Origin: Sipunculus nudus
Taxonomy: Eukaryota; Annelida; Sipuncula; Golfingiida; Sipunculidae
Direction: 5' to 3'
Assembly (NCBI GenBank): GCA_026874595.1
Contig: CM049308.1
Coordinates: forward strand, 40,348,527-40,412,526
Length of the DNA stretch: 64,000 bases
The notes beneath the pieces are model-generated. The model saw only the letters and a list, made by a program, of their open reading frames with translations. It searched no databases and had not been told where the DNA came from. Position numbers and translations under genes: made by a program. Each line of letters opens with the position of its first letter. Positions within the stretch are counted from its first letter, which is position 1. Below, in pieces: positions 48,585-59,800 of this stretch.

Positions 48585-48784
48585 AGTTCAGACCGTCTTC
48601 TGGCCAACCATCAACCACTATTATTCCAACTGTCATTACTTACACGAATATTAAAATGGACATGCCTCAATAGGTCAAAGCCTGGGGAAAAAGCAAAATA
48701 AATACGTTTTTGGCCTTTGAAGTCTTCAGTGTCGAAAGTTAGGTGCTGTGAGCTGAGTCTCGTGATTCTGGACCAAAGAGAGCC

Positions 48785-49473
48785 AGGGCAGTTTAACAGA
48801 GAATAGGTTACTAGAAATATTAGAAGGTTTCAAGAAAGATCTGATAATAGATTTCAGGAACTCTATTCTAGCAGAGATAGAAGATTCAATCAGAGAAACA
48901 TTTGTTAAGCCTCTGGAAAGAAAAACAGTGAGCTAGAGAAAGAAATACATAGCTTGATGGAGGCTAAAAGTGTTCAAATTAGTGAATGTGAAATGGCTTA
49001 CCATCAAGCATTAGAGGCCAGGGTTCATGCTGAAGAAAATGAACAATATTCAAGAAGGTCAAACATAAGAATAGTAGGTGTCACTGACCTGGGAAAACAA
49101 GAAGATACCAAACATGTTGCTCTCTCCCTTTTTCAAAGCAAGTTGAATGTGACAGTAAAACCAGATACCATTGATGTGGCACACAGGGTAGGGTCTCTCA
49201 GGAAATACTTTAATAGAGCTTTCATTGCTAAATTCATCTCAACAGAAGATAAAATAAAGGTAATGAAAGTCAGAAATAGACTAAAACTTACTCGAGTCAA
49301 AATGATGGATGACATGTGTATGGAAATGCAAAAACTCTATAACAGAGTGAAAATGATAAACGATAAAAGATGCATGGACATTTGATGGAAAGGTATTTTT
49401 CAAAGATCATAAAGATAAGATTTTCACTGTAAAGAATGGTCAACAGCTGGATGATGTAAAGAAAACGAAGTAG
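48785..49473 (+). pseudogene. L1-type ORF1 (coiled coil plus RRM-like domain)
   Basis: An N-terminal charged coiled-coil part (LLEILEGFKKDLI...) runs to a frameshift near 48,930; the main frame 48,954-49,385 has ENEQYSRRSNIRIVGV, VAHRVG and FISTEDKIKVMKVRNRLK, the hallmark pattern of L1 ORF1p (Transposase_22-type) RRM. After a second frameshift near 49,378, GKVFFKDHKDKIF completes the domain. In active elements this is an RNA-binding trimer. Confidence 0.85.
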
Positions 49474-50124
49474 ATCAGACAGAATTATTTTCAGTTAAAT
49501 ATTTTATGATGTGATACCGAGAGGGGGATGAAGAAAAACTTTAGATTTTTTAGATAATTCATGTGAACTGGTCCAGGTCTTATTTAGGTCTTTGGTAAGG
49601 AACTACTATGTCTTATATATCACTTTGGTTTTCTATATTTTGTCTAATTGTTTTATTTTAGGAATTTGTGTCTCTTAAATCAGTGTTTATTTTTCAAACA
49701 TCTTTATTTAGATATCCGTGTCCTATACATTATATCTACAACAGACGCATATAGTACTAAACAAGTTAACGCATTGGTTATTTTATATATGACGTTCCAT
49801 AAAGGGCAACCTTACTGTTACAACCATGAAAATACTTGGTATATGGTGTACATACAATAACTATTTAAATAAAAAAAACCTAATTTCAAGTCAGTGGAAG
49901 AAAACTGAAAGTGGTGCTCAATATCTGGTCTAGCATGAATCTAACAATATTTGGTCGTAATTAAAATATGTAGAACTTTGGCTTTGCCAAATATTTTATA
50001 TGTGTGTAACATCTGCATTCCACCTGCAGCAGAATTTATAAATATATAATTGCACGAGTACGTGCAAACGTCAGTCTATTCTTTTGGATATGGATTAATT
50101 GACGTTATATATAATCACACATTT
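49474..50124 (+). other. inter-ORF spacer of the L1-like relic
   Basis: Noncoding between ORF1 and ORF2; longer than usual, so it may hide an insertion. Confidence 0.4.
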
Positions 50125-51003
50125 TGTAGTAAAGTGAACGTTGAAACTTCGGAAAAAGATACATATTTAGATTTTAAAGTTATCAGTATTAATGCCAATT
50201 GAATTAGGAATTAGGTGAAAAGAAGAAAACTAGTTAACTGGTGTTATAAACATGACATGGATAAAGGTATTTGTTTCATACAAGAGTCACATTCGGATGC
50301 TACGAGTGAACAGCGATGGAGACATCAATGGAGGTGTCACTGTTACTTTTCTCATGGGACAAATAAATCAATGGGTACACTCACTTTAGTTGGCTCTATA
50401 CTTGAATTCTCCTTAATAAAAAAGTAAAATTGACCCAGATGGAAGATATGTCATGCTGCATTATACTATCTAAGGATCGCAATTTTACTGATTAATGTAT
50501 ATGGACCAAATACTGAAACAGAACAAATTTTATGTTATAAGGGAATCTACAACATGGTTGTTGAATATTTTGAACTTGTGGAAAACACACATATAATTTG
50601 GGGAGGGGATTTCAACGTTTGCTTTGCTAAAGGAGATGCATATGGAGGTAATCTTAGTTAAAAGTACATGACAATTGAGACGACTAAGAATTTAATGGAA
50701 GCCTTAGATCTGTGTGATGTTTGGAGGATTCGTAATCCACAATTAAGCAGGTTTACATGGAGAAGATTGGCTCCACTAACACAACGACGATTAGACTTTT
50801 TCTTGGTATTCTCTGCTTTACAACCAGTTATTTCAGAATGTAATATTAAAACTAGTGTAGGCTATGATCATTCAGCTGTGGAGCCTTTTACAAAGAGTTT
50901 GACAGATTAGAACCGTGGTCTTTCGTTTTGGAAATTAAACTGCTCCCTTGTTAATGACTCTGGGTATGTAAGCAAGATGAATTGGACTAGTAAGCCTACT
51001 TGA
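50125..51003 (+). pseudogene. L1-type ORF2 endonuclease domain
   Basis: VISINAN (with two following stops), KRRKLVNW, GICFIQESHS (catalytic Glu), INVYGPNTETEQI, GGDFNVCF (Asp/Asn), FTWRRL...RRLDFFLVF, and the SVGYDHSAV active-site Asp-His. It ends RGLSFWKLNCSLV, the conserved linker after the endonuclease, then degenerates. Confidence 0.87.
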
Positions 51004-53690
51004 GTCGTGATAAAAGCAATAACGAGGAATGCATCGCAGTGGTTTCCATCATGTTGCATTCATATTGTGGTAAAACCACCTATAATCCTAACATAATGCT
51101 TTGGATGATTATTTAACACAAAAGAATACATGTCATTTCACAACCCAAACTGAAACCCAGTCTCTATGGTAACGAGTCATTTCCTTCATCGCCTGCAAGT
51201 TGTCTGCGTACTAGACCCGTCCTGCGAGCTATGATTGTGCTCATTAGGTCATAAATTCAACAAACATGTCGAGGGGTTTACCTTTATCCTGAGTTAAAAC
51301 GGAACTTTTCTCTCCCATGTTTGGTGTTATGAGAAAGTACACAAAAAATGCTAACGATCGGTCTTAATTGACAGTGTACCTGTAGGCCACCTGCATCCTC
51401 ATGGGGCCTCATATTGCGTTCCTCAGACCTAGATGTTAAGACACTCTGGCAGTCCGGTAATCTAATCGTAATGTCAGAGGGTCGATATGACGCTAGTAAT
51501 TCGTGCGCACAAAATAATAAGTCGTGGGCACGCCTTAATATTTTTCTTCATTTATATATACAACTTAATATATTTTTATCTCGTGTCCCCATCGAAGCTC
51601 CGTATTCTATATCTGTAGGTTTTATTTTATACCGAAAGGAAACGCTTCATCACATTTTTGTGCAGTTCTAAAATTTACTAAAATATACCCTGGTAACGTA
51701 TGTCTTGATTCCGTCCCTTTCTGGCTTATTTCACAAAGAAACATTTTCTTATATGTCCTTGTCTGGGTCTAATATCAATAAATATTCTGACCCGATTTCT
51801 ATAGGTTTGTCATTCGTGAGACAGCCTGAAGATAAATGAGTACGTGCGTCTGTTAGGTGTCAAGACTTGTATCATCAGTCCAGTTCTTGTCCCATTAGTA
51901 GTTCACAGACAGACAGTGCAGCTGACCTCAAAATCTAATATCCGGGGGACAGTGCTCCTAGGTTAGATTTTCGCTCTAATTAATCAAGTCGTACATACAT
52001 CATCAATGCCAATGATGGTCGCATTAATATAAATGTTTATATGACATACACAGTGTTACAAAGTAATTGCACTAAAAGGACAATTTTATCATTAAACATC
52101 GGGCCAGTTGGTTCGATCTTGGAATATACAGGACAAGATCAACATGCTGTGGTTAAGAACAGGACAGAAGGATTATGAAAAATATACATATTCTACATAA
52201 GTTTGTATGGCATGCAAGTATAGACGGGTATAACTCTCTATGACTCAACATTAATAACTTTAAACCGGTTTTCATATGAATGAAAATAAACTATAATATA
52301 AATGACACTTGATAGTTTTCAAAATAACCCGGTCAAGATCGTAATAAAATATGTCCTCTATTAAATAAAAACCGCAGATTCATTCAAACGGCGCTCTTTT
52401 CATAATATATATCCATGTTATATTGATATATTTTCGATACTCTCCCGATAGCCAATGGCAGGTCTAAAAAACCGCGATTGAATCAGTTTATAATGATTTA
52501 TTAAATTATATTCAAATAAAAAAAAATATTCGTAATTTAGGCCTTGGTTACAGAAGTATGATAGCTGCGAAGTGAGCTGCATTCGAACCTACACGCGCCT
52601 TGCAACTGATAAGCAAAAATATATATATATAAAAAATCCAGCGATCGGTTTTTTTAGGGGGAAACACTCGGGGTAAAATTTGATCCTTATTTTATCATTT
52701 GCAATTTTATACTTTGGAACTGGCTCAATGTTATGGATTTAATGTGGCGTTTAGTGATACCCACACCCGGTGTGAGGGGGTGAGTTGAGATAATAAAGTA
52801 CTTGGCTTTAGTCAACCACTGAGTGCAGGTGGTTTGTTGAACATCTTAATCACAAAAAAACACTCAGCTATAGGCTGGACGAACAGTGGTTCGTAACACT
52901 CCATAATGAACATGAAAAATGTTGTAAGCAAAGATAATCTTAAATGTTTTGATGTAAGATCTAAATATTAGAAAAGTGACACGTTCAATTATGCCACGCG
53001 AGCTTCCTATTAATTTCGTTTTCGTTATTTACGATAAAGATTAGGCAGTCTTGAGTTAAACCGCGATATCCAAACGGTCTTGGCAGTTGTCTAACCGGAG
53101 ACCGCTTCAAGGCTTGAGGCCACACTTCAAGACTCAAGTCAAGAATAGGTATATTGAAACCTAGTGCCCGGTATTGAAACCTAGTGCCCGGAGGATTTTA
53201 TTTAAACAGTTTATCTATATTAAGTGTGACATATTGCATCCTTTTACATTAAACTAGTTTGTGATTAAATATCGAGTATAGTTTAATCTTGGATTTCAAA
53301 TGTCAACACTGTCATATATTAACATCCACACTATTTATTACCTGTCAGCAACAATAAAGTAACAAACATAAAGATTTGTTTCGGGCATTTTTAATAGTAA
53401 AAGATTTATCTTTCTGTATTAATTTTTCTCAAGCCAAACTTTGCTGCAGAAAATCGGCTCACTTCGGCTTAATGAAATATCCTCTCATACACTCGGTTCC
53501 ACTTGACCTTAATTCGGCTGACGGCGGCGCATGATGGTGGCTCCGCCGGGCTTTATTGAACCTCGTCCGTAGTCATTCATTAGATCGTACCTTATAAAAT
53601 AAATCCACCTACATTATAGGTTTACTCGTCATGGTCAACACATTTGTTGCTTATTGAGAGACGCTGGTATAAAAGAGACAACAACATTCG
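51004..53690. other. spacer between L1 relic and gene C
   Basis: No gene recognised. A 20-bp perfect tandem duplication (TATTGAAACCTAGTGCCCGG) occurs at ~53,152-53,191. A minus-strand AATAAA (53,552-53,557) could serve as a gene C poly(A) signal. Confidence 0.5.
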
Positions 53691-53817
53691 TCACAAGAAG
53701 CAGAAACCATAATGAAACATAATGAAAATCAGGTGGAAGTCGAAAGGAAATCCGATTTTGGTGCCGCTGTTGATTGACCAGGCAAAGATTGCGCCCCCAA
53801 TAGTTGGAGTAACACCC
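53691..53817 (-). CDS. gene C exon 12 (early stop)
   Basis: RGVTPTIGGAIFAWSINSG, TKIGFPFDFHLIFIM, then FHYGFCFL and TGA. The sequence TTTCATTATG is directly repeated at the point where homology to A's reading frame ends. Downstream, FIPASLNKQ is readable in a different frame and matches A's FIPEELNKQ. Confidence 0.85.
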
Positions 53818-56800
53818 CTGTATAAAAAAACAAGAAAAGCCTACATCAATTAAAGTTCTACCTAACTAACCGAACGAGAGAGAAATCACATGATATAACT
53901 TCGAGTAGCATATCAGCTTTATATTGGCCATAATTTACAAAGAAAACTCTTATTCTTTCTTTGACCGGTTTATGTGGCTCAGCAGAAGAGGACACGGCTC
54001 AGAGCCGGGATATCGTGAGTTCGAATCTCAGCCGAGGCGGTGAGAGTTTTAACGGTCGGCCCACCTAGGGTGAGCGCTCTGCAGGCTACATGGAGAGACT
54101 GTGCCCATCAGTCACGTTTCACACACAAACGAGTGCCCCTTTCGGGGATTCCTCTGTGTTATGACCCAGCAATGGGGACGTCACATACCCAGGACACGCT
54201 GGAGTGGTACACCGAGCCTCCTTGTCATCAGGTTAATCGAGTATAAGCCCCTGTCGGGTAGTCTGAAACCTGAATGGAATTCTGCAGATGTAACTATTAA
54301 TTAATTTTAGCAAGCATTGAAATATGGAGGCGGTTAACTTCACCAAACAAATCTTTAAAAAAAACTCATAAGATGTCTTGATAGAAGACTATTTTGAAAC
54401 TTATTTCACAAAACCCACAGAACCGGCTCATCTTATTTGAAAGCGTTCCAACTCATGTGGTACACTTTCAGTTTTACAAATACAAATGATTTTGACACCT
54501 AGTACCTGTCATAGAAACAGGGAAATACACGAAACCAGTACGTACTTTCCCAGTGAAGCCACCGCGCCCCTTAAACCGTTGGCTGAACCCGAGTCGGCTC
54601 TACACACGGAGTTGATCCCCATCAGGATTTTAGCTGAAACAGCTGTTGTGGAAACTAGCGCCTGTGTGCCCATCAGCAGCGACAATAAAATAAGCTGAAC
54701 TGTTGGCCTAAATGTTTAAAAAATATAAATACTGTGTAATTTCTTGTTAACGCGACATCGTTTGAACCACTTAATATATATGCATGAAATTAACAATTTT
54801 TAATTGATTCTTCCAATATCTCGGACGTGTTTGAATACTTGTTACCTTGACCTTTATTTTCAAGGTCAAATAGCTGAAATAAAAAGAATTGCGAACCCCA
54901 TTACTTTTGAAGTGTTGCATATTTTTTTATTCACATTTGATACACGAGCTGTTTTAACCAAGTGCTCGGATGAGTTTGAAAACTGGTGACCTTGACCTGG
55001 ATCTTCAAGGTCAAATCAGCAGTAGTTTTGCTCGTTTCTAAGATTTCTTGTGAGAGGGGTAACTTTTGAAGCACTACATATTTATATTCCTCAAATTTAA
55101 TCCACAAGTTGTTTTTAGCCAAGTTGGAAAACTGGTTTCCTTGACCTTCATTTTCAAGGTCACGTCAACCGAAATTTATTTTTTTAACACTATAACTTTT
55201 GAATCACTCAGTATATTTTCATGAATTATGATACGCGAATTGTTTTTACCAAACTCTCAGATTTATTCGAAAACCTATGACGTAAACTTTCATGTTCAAG
55301 GTCAAATCAGCCGAAATACTATTTGTGAACGTTTGGACCACTCAGTATATTTTTTAAGGAAATTTTATACATGAATTGTTTCCACTGAAATCTCAGATGA
55401 GTTTGAAAAGTGACCTTGACCATCTTCAAAGTCAAAATCTTCTGAATTCTAGGATTCTTGTGAGCCCATAACTTTGTGGGGAGACAAATATCTGTTTTTG
55501 CGTTACGAGCGCAACCTCGTTCTTGTTTTTCAATGCAATATTATTTTGGAATGTGATATATTCTTTATAAAAAGATTCATGAATAACAAGGGAAGAGGCT
55601 TGACTGGATTATCAATTGATTAATCTTTTATCTTATAGTAAATTTAGGCAAATGAAAGAGGGTGACAGTTGTAGTATTAAATTACTAATATATAGAATTG
55701 TTACCTTGTATGAAGGCACCGTAGGGCTGGAATTATAGGGATGATAAAAATATGAATCATTAATGAATACTTGGTCACCTGAAAGTAAAAGATTGGAAGG
55801 CACTTATAACTTCTCCCTTCTCATGTTTTTCATATTTGTAATCTCAAATCTATTAATAAAGCACATATTTATTTTATCCGTGCGTATATTTGTACCAACG
55901 AACATGCTTATGAACATTCTGGACAGCTTTCTTACATAAGTCGATTCGTTGTGCGAAATTCCCGCTATTTAAGAATTTATTTGATTTTTTTAGATAAATG
56001 GTCAAACCCATTGAATAAAAAGAGCGATTTACCTTATTGGCGCCAAACCTTTTCTCAACTGGCGGGAAAATAAGTGGAGCAATACCAATAACCGGAAGTG
56101 AAGCCAGTCCTATCACGTCACCGATCTTATCAGTTGTGTAGGATAAGCCACCTACAAAGGAACGTTTGGATAAAGATCGTTTATGTCGGTTACGAATTTA
56201 AAAACTCAGATAACTTTAGATCGATATTATATATTTTTTTAGCTAAGCCGTAAGTCATCTGAGCTATAGCGATCATCCTTTGTCCGTCGTCCGTCCGGTT
56301 TTCCGGTCCTCCGGCCGTTAGCACGGCACAAATCGTAACGGTTAGACCTAAAAACTTCTAACAGTACAGCCAGGGAGGCCAGTACAAATTCTCCTTGAAA
56401 ACCTGAAATAAGTCTCTGTTACCCATACCCTCCGAGCTATGGGGCTCGTAAGTACCGCCCCCCCCCCCCCCCCAAGAAAAATTAAAATTTAAAACAAAAG
56501 CTCCAGTATCTGAATATCTAATACATTGATCACCATGATTCTTTGTATGCATATTGATCATGGACAGTTTCACTAGGTCCTGTAGATTGGTGGCGCCACC
56601 TGTATTTTTTTTTTAAATTTAAAGATTTTGTTCTCTATTTTTGAGATCTTCAAGGGAAGCGGTCATCTATTAACAGGGCACATAATGTCACTGTTGGACC
56701 TAGAATCTTCTTACTGTAGATCCAGGGAATTCCTCAGCAAATCTCCTTGGAGACCTAAAAATGGTCATGGTAACCTATATTTTGCAAATTATTCAGCACT

Positions 56801-59800
56801 CAGTGAGTCAGATTTTCCATAGAAAATCCCCTTTGAAACCTGAAATTAGGTCTCTGTTAGCCATACCCTCCAAGCTATGGGGCTCGTAAGTACCCCCAGA
56901 AAATTTTTTTCAAAAATTGGATACAAAATCTCCAGGATCTGAAAAAAAACTAATTTATTGATTGCCATGATACTTTCCATGTATGTTGATCATGGAGTGT
57001 TTCATCAGTTCCTGCAGAATTGTGGCACGACCTGTATTTTTACCCATTTTCCTCCCTATTTTTAGACCTTTAAATGGAATGGTCTAGCAGACTGTAGACT
57101 TTAGAATCAGAAGTTTCTAAGTTTACGTCCAGGTACGTCTTAGGCAAATCTCCCTAGAAACCTGAAATTAGATCATGGTGACCTATATTTTGTGAATTAG
57201 GGGAGAAACATGATTTTTAGGCACCGATTGAGTCAGATGGGGAACAGGTTGTATTAATTTTGCCTAAAATCCTCATACATGTCTTTCAGGGAGGTCCATT
57301 GAAAATCTCCTTGGATACCTGAAATAATGTCACTGTGACCTATTTTCTGCAAGCTGTGTGACATGATTTTAACACACTTTTAGTAAGATGGGCTTTTGAG
57401 CACTCATTTTGAGTCATTTTATCCATTTTTTAAGGCCCCTTGAATTCAGCTGAGCCATGGCCCATTGGCCACTTACTCCATATGTGGGACTTATTTCCTT
57501 TTACCTTTAATATAACACATTTGTAGATTATTATAGTGCTGTAATGTCAATGTCAAAGAAGCCAGTGATTTAAAATACAAGTAATTCACTGTATATATAC
57601 TTAAAATGTGGAGGTAACCGCCTCCATTTTTTAATGCTAACTTATCTACGTGTTTGTAAATCGGCAGAATTCGGACTACGCGACAGGGCAGTATCACACG
57701 TTTCCACTTATATTTTTTATATCCTTGCGTCAACCAGGCCCGGATGACTAATACACCTGTTGGCCCTTGGTGCGTAATCATCCCCATTGCTGGGTCATAC
57801 CACCGAGGAGCCCCCGAAAGGCGCACTCGTTTGTGAGAGAAACACGGTCATTTGGCACCGCCTTCCCATTAAGCCTGCATTGTGCTCACCCTGGGTTGGG
57901 GCAGACCGTGAAAATCTCACCGCCTCGGCTGAGATTCGAACTCACGATCTCCCGGCTTTGAGTCCTGTGCCCCTGAGCCACAGAAGCCGATTTTCCCCCT
58001 CTGGTTATTGCTAGACTGATTCCACAGTAACATTAAGAATGCACCACAAATATAAGTTTATCTCACCAAGTCTGGTAACAGTGGCACTCCATATTGTCAC
58101 ACCGTCCTCCAGTCCGATGGTGCAGTAGCCGTGAAGAGTCTCAGCTGCTGTGCATAAAATAAGCCCCTTTATTCTTAAAAAAACACAAGAAAGGCATAAT
58201 TATACCTCAGTCGGGAGGCAAATGAATTTTGTTTTTACCTTAATTTGTTGGTTTGTTTTTCTGTTACTAATTTTTCGCAAAAACTGTTGAACGGATTTTG
58301 ACAAAACTTTGTGGAGGGTTAGTAGAGGTTACAATCCATTCAAAATCCATAAAAATCCATACAAGGATCATATTCCCTTGTCACCCAGGGCGATTCCTTT
58401 GTCCCGATTCGAAGCCGCCCATTTATAGTAATTACGGTCAGCATTTGTACGTGAACCCGTGTTACAGAAGCGTGACAAAGTGTATTCACATAAAAGGCGG
58501 TGGTTTTTAGGTTCCGACCATACTATTTAGCTTAAAATAATATCTTTTGGTATGGATATATAATGTGAAGTCCATGTTTAAAAAAGTGAAATTTGCAAAC
58601 GAAAGTATTCTAGACGCACATTAACATGAAAATCGCCTGCATGATTTTAGAAATATCCAGGGCTCAAGGTTCGGTTGTTTTATTTTCGCATTCAATTGTT
58701 TAAATTTCTTAGATATAACTTTGATTGCGACAAATGAACAGCAGATTATTTTTGTGAAAAGAAAAAGAAAAAAAAAGAATTTATTAGCACTCAGTATAGT
58801 GGGATATACCATGATGAATAATCTGATGGATGCTTATTATTTCTTGATGGTGTCTTCTGATTTGTGTTTTGTGTGGAGTGTACTTATGCACAAACCTACA
58901 CACATACACATACACACACACATATATATAAATAGAATTATTACTGAAGGGTCTTTTCAATCTGCATATATTTTTACAAATATTCTTAGTACGTGGAAAT
59001 TGGTAATCCACGAAACAGACACCTCATGAATAATTTTGAATACATAAGACATTTCCAACAAGAGAAAATGTTTCGAGACTAAAAATAGTAAATTCTAAAC
59101 ATGGAAAAGAGTGATTTGTACCTTAGAAGACGCCACAACTTTCCTTTACAGCAATAGTCATCTTGTTCTTTTTCTGTGTAAAGTATAAAAATTGATTATC
59201 TTTTTTATTTCTCGGACTAACAGCAATAGTAAACAAAAGGTACAGTCAAGCCCGCTTATTGTCATTAATTACGACAATAACCGTGATGTGTAATTTTGCT
59301 GGCTTCAATATCAATGTCTTTTATGGAAACAGAATGTCTTATATATTATGGTGTTAAATTAATCGCAACACAGAGGAAAGTTGGCTTGATTGTATAATGT
59401 TATCTTCAAGTAATTAAAAAATGATGGAATTTATGATAAGCTCACACCTATTTCCACGGCACTATTTTTTGGGGGTTGGCACTGAGCAGAATAGTTTGGA
59501 AGTCGATTACAATTATACTTTTTTGTCTTATAATAATAAGACATAAAGAGAAGATATTTTTGTCTTCTTCCGCATTTTTTATGAACATTAAAATATCAAA
59601 CAGAAATATGCCTGCAGTTCCTACAGCAGGCGATCTTAGTTACATATAAAACTGTTGCTGCATAGAAGTTGTTAATTTATATGGTATGTTGAATGAACGT
59701 ACCTTTTGGAAGCAACGCCTCTGATCTGAAGTCTTCCTCTTTTGGCCTGTTGTCGTTCTTTCTGATTAATACCGTTTTCGTGGAATGAAGCAGTCGCTTT

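Larger units (their letters stand above)
48785..51003 (+). mobile_element. L1/Tx1-like LINE relic, 3' part missing
   Basis: Plus-strand element with an L1-type ORF1 (48,785-49,473) and the endonuclease part of ORF2 (50,125-51,003). It stops soon after the endonuclease, with no RT. Losing the 3' side is the reverse of normal 5' truncation and implies later deletion or replacement. Both ORFs have stops and frameshifts. Confidence 0.82.

Noticed and set aside
54486-54698. 70-codon plus-strand open frame
   Set aside because: It is the antisense of gene C exon 11, which has matching length, phase and splice sites.
53830-55700. Loss of exon 11 from gene C
   Set aside because: My first reading missed it; a diverged 162-nt exon with correct phase is present at 54,546-54,707.
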